Source: Oscheius tipulae (Eukaryota > Nematoda > Chromadorea > Rhabditida > Rhabditidae). From it: a DNA stretch of 64,000 bases. The first letter of the stretch is position 1, and each line of letters opens with the position of its first letter. Positions 48,330-61,274 of this stretch are shown one piece after another. Under the pieces are notes generated by a model. That model had not been told where the DNA came from and made no database searches. It was given only the letters and a program-made list of their open reading frames with translations. The position numbers and the translations under genes are program-made. The stretch covers positions 8,354,501 to 8,418,500 of the forward strand of contig JASJZH010000001.1 of assembly GCA_037178975.1 (NCBI GenBank), written 5' to 3'.

Positions 48330-51300
48330 ATGGCGGGCGACGACCACGCCGGAGCCACGGTCAACAACGATGACGCCAAAGACTCCGACTCGGAAGGAGA
48401 GGCCGCTGAAGAGGTAATTTTTCAACCATATCTTTTCTTAATTATTGTGATCAAACGAAAAATTGAGGACTGTTCACTGGCTCACAATGAGCGTGTTACC
48501 GAATATATCATCACAAATAATTCTTTTATTGTTTCTAGCTCTGAAGTGTATATGGAAACAAGACCGTTTGACAGTTTTTCCTATTGGCGTAATAAGATTT
48601 CCTGAAATAGCCAATGTCTGGAGTCTAATGTGGATATTCTCCTGGCAGCAGCCGGATCCATACGATAAATTTTTTTTTGACTAACTTCTATCTTCTCTGC
48701 TTTGAGAAAAACGCCTCCCAGCGATTTGTCCTCGGACTTTTTTTTGATCAAACTCGTCGCTTGTCAAACAATGAAATTTTGACAAGTTGCAGAAATTGTG
48801 TCATGTCAAGAGCTGTCACCAGTGGTCAACTGGTCTCTGCCACGGCATGGATTGGAAGAGAGGGATGTCGCGCAGACCATGAAAAATCAATAGGGGGACA
48901 CTTTGGTACAGCCTGGAAGTGTTCGAAATACTTAAGGGGTCGCGCAGATAGCTACAAACACAAAATAGAGGTCTTTGGAGTAAGTAAAGGGGTCGCACAA
49001 AAGTTTTCGGTGACAAGGATGCAGTTGACCCCTGAATGCTAAGCGTTGTTGCCAAAGCTGTAGTTAGTTGGAGGGTCCCGTTGGCCAGGGACAGTTGGTT
49101 CTAGAATGGTTCAAGCAAGAAATTGCCGCAGAAGTAGTTTACAATCTTGATTCCAACGGAAAACCCTTTTTTTCAGATTCTAGAAGAGTCGCCCTGCAAA
49201 CGGTGGTCAAAACGACGGGAGAAGGTGAAACAACGGGATGTGCCGGGTATCGACGCCGCCTATCTGGCCATGGACAACGAAACTGGTACTTTTTTCCTTC
49301 CCCTTTCATTTTTCTCTAAACTTTTCTTTCAGGTAACGAGGTAGTTTGGAACGAGGTTCTTTTCTCCGAACGAAAGAGTCTTCGCTCCCAAGAGGTTCGC
49401 CTACTTTTTCTACGTATTATTCAAGAAAACAATTTCAGGAAAGAATCCATGTGGTTTTCGACAATTTGGCCGAGCTCGTGCACCCGAATCTTGTCAATTT
49501 ACACCATTACTGGACAGACACAAAGTCCGAGAAGCCCAGGGTTTGTGCCTGTCATTCATTTCATGAAAAAATGCATCATTTTTTAGATAATCTTCATAAC
49601 CGAGTACATGTCATCCGGATCGATGTCCGTCTTTTTACAGCGGACAAGAAAATCCGGATCGAAATCGATCAGTTTTAAGGTGATATCCTATTATCCGATC
49701 ATTTAACACAAATGAAAAACTAGGCCTGGAAGAAATGGACGAAGCAGATCTTGTCTGCTCTGCACTATCTGCACAGCATGAAGCCCCCAATCACCCACGG
49801 CAATCTGACCTCCGAGACCATCTTCATTCAGCAAAACGGACTGATCAAAATTGGATGTGGTAAGTATTTTATCAATTTTACCTTTCCCTCGGAACCTTAC
49901 ATCTTATGGTGGAAACCCATTTGTCGACAGCTGTAAACAGGGCAAATGCTTATTGTTCTTGGTGTTTAATCATTTTTTTTTGCTCTTGCTCTTGATTGCC
50001 AGTATTTTTTGGAAAAAAAAAACGTGGTAATAGCACCCTTACCGGAAGAGAACCAAAACTTCGCAAAAAAGAAAAAGAAGGGTGTACAATGATTAAAAAA
50101 CATATCAAAACTGTTAAATATCAATTCTAGCCCTTCCAGGAGTCCCGCCACGTAAGCATTTCAGTCATACTTTTTTTTTTTGCACATACCATATGCTAGG
50201 ATGTATGGGTATACTTCATCCGGGAAAGCCACGTTTTCGGCATTTGACGAACTCTCAAGGCAGCTTCGTAACACCTGAGGCACCTAGTTGCCCATGCAGA
50301 CGCTCAATTAATATCTTTAAAAACACCCATGGAGCAGGCCATTTACATAGCATCTTTAATAGGCTCCAATCTACATTGTTGCAACAAAATTGTGAAGCAG
50401 AATTATTGCGATTCTCTGTAATTCTTTGCTAGCTCCAGCTGATCTTAAAGCAAGCTTAAGGCGCTTGGGCAATATCTAACAAGCAAACCATGCAAAACAT
50501 GATGGGTTCGATTCCCCCGTATGACAAACGTTTTTGCCAAAGAAAAACTAGACAGCATACTTAGTGAGTCTGTTATGCCAAATACATTGAAAGAAATCAC
50601 TTTTTGCTTGTCACGTACTTTCAATTTTGCGCGCCGAATTCAAACAGGATAGCGCCTTAGGCTCGCTTTAACAAAAACTTCTAACTTTTAGTCATAGTTT
50701 CGATCTAGCTTCCCTCGAAATCGGTTTGCAAACTTAGTAACTGGCCGATGGCACCGAACGGCAATCCCGCGGGATACTTGTGTTGTCTTAACGGCGCGAG
50801 AGACGGGATTGGCGCGCACCACCCGAGCTTCGTGCTCCTAGGTGCTGGCCGTACTGTGCGCACTTGTTATTTACCCAAAGGTAGATGGAGAGAGACTTCC
50901 GAACATACCTTGAACCAGCTGGTACCACTGGAAAACTACTGATGAAAGATAGCTGATGATAAACATTGCGAAAGACCCGGAATTTTTGTTAAAATAGCTT
51001 CTTTTTCAGTGGCCCCCGATGTAATCCATCACAATGTGAAGACGTGCCGCGACAGCCTGAAGAATCTCTACTACATGGCCCCCGAATACGAAGGTTTTTC
51101 ACGCTTTAACCTGCTCTTAAGGCAGTAATTTAAGTGACGATGGACCTGCACCCTGCGGCAGACATTTACGCTTTCGGCGTCTGTGCCATGGAGATTGCGA
51201 TGGTTGGAGGACCGTGGTCCGTTGAAAAACCCGAAGGTCCCATCAACGCCGACTATCTCATCAGCCAGATACCTTTTGTTGATGAGCCGGATCAGAGGGT

Positions 51301-52681
51301 TCGTTTTCTTGTTTGTTTGAAAAACGCACAAAAAATTTTAGACGATCATCAGGCTCTGCCTGGAGAAGGACCCGGCGAAAAGACTCACAGCCAGGCAACT
51401 CCTCTTTCATCCGATTCTCTTCGATGTGCCCACCCTGAAACTCTTGGCGGCACACACGATCGTCGACACGAAGCTGTACGACAACGCCTCGGACAGTGTC
51501 TTCCGTGTTGCCGACAACGAAAAGGTACGTTCTGACCCGTGCCTGCCATTGCCCTCTCTCTGGCTAGCTAGCCAGTCAATATTTACCCTTGGCGCCTTAA
51601 AGAAGGGTTGGGAGAAGATTAGAGTACAAAAAATCCTTCTAATAAGCTAAGTTCAATGCAGAAATGAACATGTGAATTTTTGCAAGGTATCAGTCGGAGT
51701 GCTTAGGCTCGCTAAAAAGAGGGGTATAACGAAAACTTGTGAAGATCGTCAGTTGCGAGGCAAGTCTCGTTTTGAGCATGAAAACTGCGTTAGCCACGGA
51801 AAGAAACTTGTTCTTCCGGTAAATGGAGCCACCCCGTTTGGATTTGGCTCCAGGCATGCAACGTTTGGACCAGTCGGTCTAAATGGTTTACGAAACCCCT
51901 TTTCGGTCAGGAACCCCCACCCCCCTCCTTCTTGTTGTTGCAATTTGAAAAATTCGATGACACTGAAAATCCAGGACAGAGATAGTCAGCCATTTTTCAA
52001 CTTTTCCAGGTTGCTGCCACATGCAAATTCCGGGAGTTGGCCTACTGCCAGGTGCCGGCCTTCCAACTCGACCTGGAGCGGTTTTGTGAGGATGTGAAGA
52101 ATGGAATCTACCCGCTGACGGCCTTTGTTCCACCAGTTTACGAGCAGCCTGTGAAGACAGTGCAGGTTTGAACTTATTTTTAAGTAACTTTTAATTAACT
52201 ACTTAAAGACGGAAAAGGAGCCGACACCATCCACCTCGCAAGCCAGCGCGATAGAGGAGAAAAGGCCACAGCCTACCCTGAATCTGACCTCGACGTCCCA
52301 ATTACGACCGGAGCCGGATCCGACACCGTCACCGCCGGCTGTGCCCGAGGAGGAGATTCATCGGGAGAACAGGCAGATCAAGAGTATGAAGATTACGGCA
52401 CAGGAAAAGTTCGTTTCTCCCCCTTTTAATTTAAAATCACACCGCAATTGCAGCGAGTTAACAGTCTGGCTGTTGTTGGAGGACGACATGAACAGGCAGC
52501 TTACTACGGAGATAACTGACGAGGATTCTGCTCAAACGCTAGTTCAGAATCTCGTGCAGCACGGGTTTATTTGCGAGGTTCGTTTTTCAGTTTTTTTTGT
52601 TTGTTTTGAGAGTAGAGAAGAAGGATATCGGACTGTGTGGATCTGTGTAAAATTGGATTCAGGTTCCGCTCTTTGTTGTAA
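48330..52681 (+). CDS. nrbp: NRBP-family pseudokinase (nuclear receptor binding protein)
   Basis: About ten to twelve exons. The first (48330-48413) encodes an acidic leader, MAGDDHAGATVNNDDAKDSD; the next starts ILEESPCKRWSKRREKVKQR, the NRBP signature. The kinase-like domain follows: GNEVVWNEVLFSERK in place of a normal Gly loop and Lys strand, LVHPNLVNLHHYWTD, FITEYMSSGSMSVFL, THGNLTSETIFIQQNGLIKI (HGN instead of HRD), CVAPDVI in place of DFG, YYMAPEYE and AADIYAFGVCAMEIA. The C-terminal part has TLKLLAAHTIV and the MLF1-binding-like VKNGIYPLTAF, then an acidic/Pro linker and a helical tail. NRBP is a scaffold that binds Elongin/TSC22-type partners, not an active kinase. Introns at 48414-49176, 49863-51010 and 51524-52010 are long and contain repeats. 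The last exon and stop at 52679-52681 are my best fit. Confidence 0.92.
48838..49045 (-). repeat. Dispersed repeat, family E, copy 3 (in NRBP intron 1)
   Basis: Reverse-complement of the copy at 18415-18600: GCATCCTTGTCACCGAAAAC, TTTTGTGCGACCCC, CTGCGCGACCCCTTAAGTAT, and TTGATTTTTCATGGTCTGCG in the same order. Confidence 0.65.
50455..50528 (+). repeat. tRNA-like sequence in an NRBP intron
   Basis: A box B GGGTTCGATTCCCCC is perfect. An anticodon-like hairpin CCATGCAAAACATG and a weak D-arm (GCGCTTGGG...AACAAGC) precede it. Stem pairing is imperfect, so I treat it as a pseudogene or SINE fragment. Confidence 0.45.
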
Positions 52682-53316
52682 ACAGACTATATAGTCAAAA
52701 TGTGAGTTTCGGTTAAATTGTGAGACACTCGGAATATGGCTGTCAAAAACTATCAAAAAAGTAAAGTAAAAAAATTCTAGGTATGTTTTTACCTACTTGA
52801 CAACAAATTTGGAAAAAAAAAACTAGAAGAAAAACGTGGAAAGTGGCCAAAATAGGGAAGCTGAACCCCAGTATTTATGTTTCAAGCATTTTCGATCCAT
52901 TTTTTGCAGCTTTTCTGCTATATTTATGCCATGTAGGTTTTCTTGGTCATGGAGCTCGATTATAAAATCAAAACAAGGAAAAAATAGTCGAAAAAAGGCT
53001 GAAATTGCATACATCTGCTCAAGCCGGGTTACTGTAACTTCGTGTCGGCAGCCTCAAAAACACCTTCAAAAAATTGCTCCCATGAGAAACAGGCTAACTC
53101 GATACAAATTGTCCTTGCTTAGGAAGTATTAGGAAAGAAGATCCCGGTCACTTCCGTACGCACACACACACGCAGTCCGATGCCCCCTCTCCCTCTGTAT
53201 GCTCGATAGCTCTCTCTATCTTCTCTGACTCTGTATGTTTTAGGCGGACAGTTCCCGGGTGGAGCGCGAGCTGGTGGGAGTACTGACCCCGCCCACTTAG
53301 AGACATCCACTCCAAC

Positions 53317-56300
53317 ATGGCGTGGCCGAGGCCGGTCCAACTTCTTCAGCTTCTCCTCGTCGTCCTTTTGTTCGTGTCGAGACCCTCATTGGGCCAGCAC
53401 GGAACCGTGGGACGTCCATGCGAGGTCTCGACCGACTGCGGGACTGGCAACTATTGTGCCGGTAACAAGCGTTGTGCTTGTCTAACCACCTATGTTGAGA
53501 TTGATTCCTATTGCTGGCGAAGTAAGTCTACCCCTTCCCTTCCCTCTAACTAGTCCCATTTCTGGCTTCTATGAATGCCATATATCTAGGTTGTATTGTT
53601 CTCGTTTTTTTCCCCTTGTATCCTCGTGCCTCTCCCTTCTCTTATTCTATAGTCTCCAACCCCTATTCCAGCCTCGCTCTTTCTCCTTTTTGTTAGTGTT
53701 ACGAATTTTCGAAAACAGAAACAAGTCTTCTCTAGTCTTTCCACCCTCTCTCGCACACCACCGTTTTTGCTTGTATTGTACAACCAACACAGATTGTTTA
53801 AGCTTAAGAATTATAGACGTTTGCGGAATAAAGCAGCCATAATGAGAATTTTTTTTCCCGGAATCATAGTATCAAATCTGTTCAGAGATCAATCCCGGAG
53901 AATCCGGCTGCACGCAGAATCGGCAGTGTGAGGCTGTCTGGCCTGGAGCCTACTGTAGGAGTGGAGAGTGCCGTTGCGCCAATAATCAGCCTCCCTTCAG
54001 GACCAGAGACGGATTGGTAGCCTTGTGATTTGTGGTCAAAAATGAGTGGGAACGGTTCAGGTCTGCCTGAATTACGGCTTCTGCCCGCTGAACGGAAACA
54101 ATCCGAAGTTCCGCATCGAGAATCAGGTCCAACAGTGCTATGGAGGAGCTGACGCGACTTGCGAGGCCATCGGAGCCCTGGCCTACGACTGTATTTGCGA
54201 CAGTGACGATTGCACTGTCAACAACCCCATCAGTTTCTGCTGTCCAAGCAGAGGTTTGTTCTTAGGATTTTGGTTCGTTTTGTACTACACGGAACGCTCT
54301 TTTCTTAGGCACTACTTGCAATTACAAATATCAAAAAGAAACTTTTTTTGTGTAACTCAGGGTGAGTATCTTGCAATTACAAGTACTTTTATGGAAACTG
54401 AAAGGACGTTCCGTGCAGTACAGAAGAACTCACTTTTTTGCGATGTAGCGCACCAGCTTGGCACGATACGACACGATAGAGATTCGAAAAGAGGCAATTA
54501 AGATGTTTTTGGCAATTAATACAAAGAGAAAAGGCAGAAAATTTGAAAGAATACAAGTTGATCTACAGTAGTTAGTTACAATGTACATTTTCGAGCAGAC
54601 GCGACATTTCCTCAAAACTTCTACAAGGCGAAAGTTTCTGGAAAAGCTTTTAGGACTGAGGAAATGGAAGAATATTACACACTAATTCGGCTTGCTGTGC
54701 ACAGTTCACTATTTTTTATTTTCCAGAACTGGGAATTTTTTTTTTGCTACAGATTAGGCTAACAGAATGTCAAAGTAGCGCACCAACCCTTTAACAGACA
54801 ATATGCAGAGATTCGAGCAGAGTTGGTGTGCAGATTGGTGCATTTCGAGACTTATTGTTCTCGTAATATCTCAATGACGACGGTTTCGGGACAAAAATTT
54901 TGATTACTGTGATCAGCTATAACGTACTTTTCCGAAAATTTATATCGAAGATTCTATAAGACAATTCAATTAGCAATAACCGCTGACTCCTTCTCCCCTC
55001 TTTCGGTCAGAAGTTGACCTGTGGCTCGCTCTCTTCGAGTCTGTTTGGTCTCCCCGCGAGAGTCAACAGTTCCCCCACTTCCGTCTTGGTCTCTATAGAC
55101 GGATAAGAGTCACAACTTTCAGCATTTGCCTGTATCCAGCCCCCGAATGAGGGATACACGCCTCCTGGAGGAGGAACCACCCTCAACCACTGGTACCACG
55201 ATCCGATTACTGGGGAATGCAGAGAGTTGAAGTATCAGGGTTACGGTAAGAGAGAAAGGAAGATAGACAGAATTTGAATGGTTTTCAGGTGGTAACGCCA
55301 ACAACTTCCAGACGAAAGACCACTGTGAATCTTACTGTAAACAGAGTGAGTTAGAATGACTACATGTGAAATTTTTTGTTTTGCTCATGTTTTTCAAGCA
55401 GCCAGGCACATACACGTTAAATTGTGAAAACAACAACAAAGTCAGAAACTGTAAGGAGCGTCGCTAACCCGAAATTATAGTCTTGTACGCAATTTTACGT
55501 GTGCTGGGTAAGCAATTTTGTGTCAGTACGCAATATTTCTTAGGCAGAAATTTGTACGCAAATTTGCGTTTGATTCAAACTTCACTCATTTCTGAACTAT
55601 TCAGTATTTTTTGTTTTTTTTGGGAGATTCTAGCAGTCTACTTGAAAAAAAAGTTAAATTCCCATGAAAAAAGCAAAAATCTCACGTACTTAAAATATCA
55701 AGAAAACATTCGGGATTTGCAGCATGTAACCGTGGTCTTCCTCTATACCGCGACCGTACCACCGGAGTCAAGCAGGAGCCGGTCTACTGCCAGGGCAACG
55801 ACAATGGCTGCAACAATCCGAACTACCAATGCACGACGATGGGCACGCTTCAGCAATGCTGCCCGACCTATCTCTTCATCTGTTCCCGCAATGGAGGTAT
55901 TCCCACCGAGGTCTACAACACAGCCGGAGGCCTGCCCACCGAATACTTTGACGTGGGAATCCCTGACGGCAGTGGAAGCACCAGTCCACGATTCTACTAC
56001 GATTCTCGCGAGGGCAGATGCATCCAGTTCTCGGTTTGGTTTGAAGCCGTCTTGGCGCGAAAGATAGATTTCAGTACTTGGGACAGGGAGGAAACTTCAA
56101 CAACTTCCTCAGCCAGGATCACTGTGAGAAGTTCTGCTCTAGAAGTGAGTCAATCCAATGGTACTGTAGAAAACAATCCTTCAGTTCTGTGCAGTGCCGG
56201 AGAGCCTCTCAAGGACTCTTCCGGAGAGAGAAACATGGAATGTAGTCCGACCGGAAGCGGAGCCAACAGCTGTCCCTCGACTCACAGCTGTGAATCTACA

Positions 56301-59107
56301 TCAGGTGAGAGTATAGTACGATGCTTTGTCCACTGTTAGAGTATCTAATTGGCCTCATCGGTCTTGAGTACCAGACGCTAACCATTAGATTCCTTTATTG
56401 ACAGAACAAACTAACAGATTGTCTGCTTGAGCATCTACTTGACTACCTACCAGTGACTCTTGTTCAGTGGCCTAACTATCAACTCCTTACTAAGAACAGT
56501 AGTAAGAGACTAGTCGTCTGTTTGACTACCTAACGAGTGACTCTCGTCTAAAAGCGTGACCCTAATTCCAAACTGCTTGACTATCAGACTACTGGACAGC
56601 AGGTACCATTCCTTTGCGACTCTTGACTGCCAGTCCAGGCTTGACTCTCGAATTTCTCTCCCTGTCTTCTACATACCATAGCACCCATATGCCACGTTGA
56701 TTAACGATTAGGTTCAGGATCGACGACTTTCGGCGGTGTCTGCTGTCCCCGACCACAATACGTCTGTAAGCTGCCTCGTGAGCAAGGAAACTGCGGAACT
56801 TATTCCAACCGCTGGTGGTTCAACGCCAAGACCGGAAACTGCGAGGAGTTCATCTACTCCGGCTGTCAGGGCAATGCCAACAACTTTGAGACGTACAAGG
56901 AGTGCCAGGACTACTGTCGCGACGCCAGAAGCGAGCCTCAATGTATCCAGGGAACTGCTCTTACCGACTCCAATGGAAATTTCATCATCTGTGGAGGAAA
57001 CACCGCCGCCTCGACTACCTGCCCGGCCAATCATTACTGCTACTATGATGGAACTACCTACGGATGCTGTCCAACACAAGGTATGCATAGTTTTCAAGTG
57101 CATAGGGACAGTAAGTCAATTCTGCAAAGGTATTTTGTGGCTCTTGCCACGAAGGTTCAGTAAGCGGTGATTTAGGAAAAACAAATTTTCTTTTGATTTT
57201 GAATTGTTTGATGTCCATTTTGAGACTGTAGATTAGTTTCCAGCTTTACGATCTCTACACTTTTGTAAAAAAAACATCATTTTTCTTGAAAGTGACATTG
57301 AGAGCAGGAAAAGAACCTTCCCGTTTCAGCCTACACCTGCTCCCTGTCCTACAAGTCCGGAGCCAGCTGTGGTCCTGCTGTTACTCGTTGGTATTACGAC
57401 TCTACTACTCGTACCTGCCAGACCTATTCCTTCAACGGATGCGACGGAAACAGCAACAACTTCGCTACTCAACAGGATTGCAAGGATTACTGTAGGGTCG
57501 AGTCGTGTCCCGATGGAGGACAGGTTAGTAGTTTTGGATCTTCAAGTTGGTGCACAGTTCTATGTCCGTTGATACTTTATCATCAAAAAGTTGGCGCGCA
57601 GTTATTTTTGAGCTCTTCAAGCTGACCTATTGGCGTCTCGGCGTCGCCTAGAGGTCAGTGCTCTGTTTGTCCGTACAAATCTCGCTTATCCCCTCTATTG
57701 ACTAATCAGTCGCCCGACTGTTTGCGGTACCTTTTTGTACCATCCGCTACGTGAAGATGAGCTCCTTAGCAGAGAGCACGAGCTGACAAATGACTCTTGC
57801 AGGTCTGGAAGGAGCAGAACGGCGCCGCGAGAGCCTGTACAACGAACAGACAGTGTCCCTCGACTCACTACTGTACCCCCGTGACTACCTGGACTGGAAC
57901 CGTCTACCAGACCAAGAGTCTCTGCTGTCCCTCGAAGAACTACGTCTGTTCCCAGCCCCGCGATGTTGGAGTTCGTTGTTCGTCGACCAGAATCTCCCGT
58001 TGGTACTTCAACGCCGACAGCAAGACGTGTCAGACCTTTGAGTACAACGGCTGTGAGGGCAACCGCAACAACTTTGCCAGTCAGAAGTCCTGTCAGAACT
58101 ACTGTCTCTCTGAGGCCTGTCCACCCGGAACCGTGGTCGCAAAGGACGGAGACGGTTCTCGTCTGGTCCAATGCTCCAATCCCGGAGGAAATGGTCGTGT
58201 CAGTGGCGGATGTCCAGACGGATACACCTGCTACTCCTCCCCGCTTCTCGATCAGAACGTCTGCTGTGGTGCCAGTACAGAGCTGCAGTCCCTGTGTCCG
58301 GCCCAGTCGACTCCCTTCATTTCGGCCCTCTCTTTGCAACCGATGCAATGTACCCCGAACGTCGATGGAGCCTGTCCTGGCAACTTCTTCTGCTGGTTCT
58401 CGACCACCACCACCTCAGTCAATGCCTTCTACTGCTGTCGTTCGCCCGACTCTGTCGATACTGGATGTAGGTCTTGCCCATGTCTCTTTTAAGAAGTTCT
58501 CTCAGACTGTCCACCCCAGCTCGTCCCAGTTCCCGGAGAATCTGGCGCTCAGTACAAGTATTGCTCTCCGTCTGCTCCCCTCAATGACAACATCCAGGGA
58601 TGTGGAGCCAACAGACACTGTCAATTCAGTACGAATCTTGAGAGGTATGCCGACTTGATGGGAACGGGACAGTCGGACAGAAGGGGCGGACAGAACAGAA
58701 CTGATCGATTTGGAGAGGCTTACAGGACTTTTGGGGGAAAGAGGGGGGAAAGACCGACTGACAGTACATTTCAAACTCTGACGAGACCGAACTATTGCCT
58801 ACGTGTCCAAACATCAAAGCATTATATTATCTTGCAGATACATCTGTTGCGGTCTGGAGTCGGACGTCAGACTACCCAATGTCTGTCCCCCACAGCCGGC
58901 CAATCTTGTTCCAGTTGAACTGGCTGGCAATTACAGGACATGCAATCCGTACGCGAGAGCGGGCACACCACAGAGTTGTCCCGACAATTCGGCCTGTCTG
59001 TACACAGGAAATGATAATGGTAAGGCTTGAAATACAGACTTAATAATCCCAAATCTGCAGGCTTCATCTGCTGTCGGGTGCAGCTCGGTTCCGGCGGCAA
59101 GTCTTAA
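53317..59107 (+). CDS. Secreted multidomain protein with EB-like, five Kunitz and lustrin-type Cys-rich domains
   Basis: Starts [20 protein letters not shown], a signal peptide. Two EB-like Cys-rich modules follow ([31 protein letters not shown]). Five Kunitz domains alternate with lustrin-type stretches that end in CCP: K1 at about 55123-55345, K2 at 55880-56150, K3 at 56750-56930, K4 at 57330-57495 and K5 at 57940-58110. K3-K5 have six cysteines (for example [18 protein letters not shown]). K1 and K2 lack cysteines 2 and 4. The final exons hold two more lustrin-like Cys-rich repeats, ending [10 protein letters not shown]-stop at 59105-59107. Such proteins are typical of nematodes and some act in the cuticle during moulting; that role here is inference. 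The K1 exon acceptor at 55122 is chosen because it supplies the missing first Cys in frame. The intron between 54254 and 55122 is about 870 bases. Confidence 0.88.
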
Positions 59108-59192
59108 ACTCAAACTTCAAAGAAAACCGATCCTCAGCGCTCAGTTTGTGCCCTTCCCTACACACATCTCTTCCCCTTCGTTCCACGTGTCA

Positions 59193-59198
59193 AATAAA
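59193..59198 (+). terminator. Poly(A) signal AATAAA of the Kunitz gene
   Basis: AATAAA 85 bases after the stop codon, about 135 bases before the Tc1-like insertion. Confidence 0.65.
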
Positions 59199-59334
59199 TA
59201 TATTAAAGCCAGAGAAAGAGTCACTGCTCTGTATCAAAATCACGATGGATTGGCCAGAGTCGCGAAAGAGTAGACGAAATGTACGGTGGACGAGACCATC
59301 AAAACGAGTCATTGCAGAAAGACCAAGCCTCATA

Positions 59335-60612
59335 CAGTGCGCGTCAAAAATATAGGGACACCCCCTAAAATCGCGGTAGCGGGCGCGCTTCACTTTTTTA
59401 GGCTTTGGGAGTACTTCCATCGTTTTTCTCGTGTTCTAAAGCCCTTAAAGCCATCCTTTCGGAAGGAATGGCTCAAAAATGCGAATGTGATACCGTGGTC
59501 ATTGGAAAACGCCCGCGTCATAAATATAGGGACATCTTCAAATATTCTAGATTTCCTTCGAAATTGCTTGTGTTTTCCGTTCTTTCTTCATATTTTTATC
59601 GTATTCCCTTATAGTTGAAGACGACTGGTTAACAATATTCTAGAAATGCCTCATGCCAAACGACTTTCGGAGATTGAACAAGGCCAAGTAAGTGCTCTAC
59701 GTGATGCTGGTCACAGTCTTCGTCAAATTGCCAAACAATTGAAGAGATCTGTGTACTGTATTAGCCAGTTTTTCAAGAACGGACGCCGCTGCGACAAATT
59801 CAGTACAGGACGACCGCGTGTGCTGACTGCGAGAGACGAAAACCACATTCGTCGCTTGGTTTCCAACACCACGATCTCGACGAAACTTTGGAGGTGGATC
59901 ATGCATGGTTTAGGCGGGATTCTGCAGTCTCGGACCGCTGAATATTGCCTTCATCACCTGTCGAATGAATGCGAAGGATTATCAGGACGTTTTGGAGGAT
60001 CATTTGATCTCTTTTCTCCAAGCGAACCCGGGACGTGGACTGATTTATCAGCAAGACAACGCCAGCATTCATGCATGCAGCAGTACTCGCGTCTGGTTCA
60101 AGTCCAATAATATTACCGTTCTGGACTGGCCATCCTGCAGCCCCGACCTCAATCCAATGGAAAACTTGTGGGGGATCCTTGTGCGCAAGATCTACAAGAA
60201 TGGCCGCCAATTCCAAGCCCCTGACCAGCTGAAAAAGGCTATCCTCAAAGCCTGGGATGAGATCACTCCTACAGTGATCCAGAATTTGATAAGCAGTATG
60301 CCCAATCGTCTTATGGATGTCATTGCCAGTCACGGAGGTCCTACTCGTTATTGAGTATAGTTAACTACATGTTGTTTGTGAAATTTCACAATAAATTGTT
60401 GATTTTCTAAGGTGTCCCTATATTTATGACGCGGGCGTTTTCCACTGACCACGGTATCACATTCGCATTTTTAAGCCATTCCTTCCGAAAAGATGGCTTT
60501 AAGGGTTTTACTACACGAGAAAAACGATGAAAGTACTCCCGAAGTCTAAAAGTGTGAAGCGCGCCCGCTATCGCGATTTTAGGGGGTGTCCCTATATTTT
60601 TGACGCGCACTG
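59335..60612 (+). mobile_element. Tc1/mariner-like transposon, internally deleted copy
   Basis: A 1,278-base element starts CAGTGCGCGTCAAAAATATA at 59335 and ends with the reverse complement at 60612. It is flanked on each side by TA (59333-59334 and 60613-60614), the target duplication of this superfamily. The inverted repeats are long, about 200 bases each (to roughly 59540, and from about 60408), and each contains an inner copy of the outer motif (TCATAAATATAGGGACA), an IR/DR layout. The body encodes a damaged transposase. Confidence 0.93.
59646..60354 (+). pseudogene. Broken Tc1-like transposase
   Basis: The N-terminal paired/HTH DNA-binding part is intact (MPHAKRLSEIEQGQVSALRD, SLRQIAKQLKRS, GRPRVLTARDENHI). 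At about 59885 the sequence jumps from the end of the second HTH into the FGGGS motif in the middle of the catalytic domain, in another frame, followed by an in-frame TAG where the family has Trp. The first catalytic Asp and roughly 80-100 codons are therefore gone. The rest of the DDE domain remains (YQQDNASIHA, second Asp; SPDLNPMENLWG, Glu). It cannot encode an active enzyme. Confidence 0.9.
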
Positions 60613-60655
60613 TATTTAGTTACATCAATTTTTTGAATAGCGGCGCCAAACTTGC

Positions 60656-60722
60656 ACAAATAGCTCACTTAGTGCCTCGACTACAAAACAAGAGAATACG
60701 GGTTCAATTCCCACGCTCGACA
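60656..60722 (+). repeat. tRNA-like sequence beside the Tc1 element
   Basis: AAATAGCTCACTTAGTGC resembles box A and a D-arm, CTCGACTACAAAACAAGAG an anticodon arm, and CGGGTTCAATTCCC a good box B. Acceptor pairing is absent. It shares the CTCGACTAC core with the copies at 7192 and 30030. Confidence 0.45.
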
Positions 60723-61274
60723 AAAGTGGTCGATGCTGTTCAGCATCAGAATCAACGAACTCATGAGACGCAGACAGAAGCCCGTTGGCTATCAGATGCA
60801 GAGCGCCACCAACAGGCCTACAACCGGTTAGTATCCCTTCTTCCATTTTACAGTAACGGTCCAGAATGATCAATACTCAAAGGTTGATACTCAAAGAATT
60901 CAATGTTGCCAGAAAAGCGAGGAATGCTCGCGATAAGCCTCTCTATCGCATTGGTTATACCGCTCTTGTATTCTTCTTAAAATTCCTCTTAGGACTCGAT
61001 GGCAACTGTTATGCAATTTGGGAAACACGATCAACTTATCTGGAGGCTGGAAAGCTTCGATAGAAATGCGTCTCCCTCTCGTCTGTCTCACCCTCGATCT
61101 AGAGGCTAAGTTCCCGTTGCGTAGACAACAGGAAACGCAGAAGAAGATGTCTCTCTTCCGTCATGGCATCCAAGAGAGAAGAGAAGCAATGGAGGATCCC
61201 GATTCAATCGGAAAGAGCCGACGCCGCTCTACAGTGTCTGAAGAACAGCACTCTCGTGGCCTACTTCAAAGTTT

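Noticed and set aside
51120-51535. Active kinase reading of NRBP
   Set aside because: HRD is HGN and DFG is absent, as in the known NRBP pseudokinases, so an inactive scaffold is the better call.
57695-58348. 217-codon open frame on minus in the Kunitz gene
   Set aside because: Shadow of the K5/lustrin exon; a Gly/Thr/Val-rich translation is typical for the reverse of a Cys-rich coding exon.
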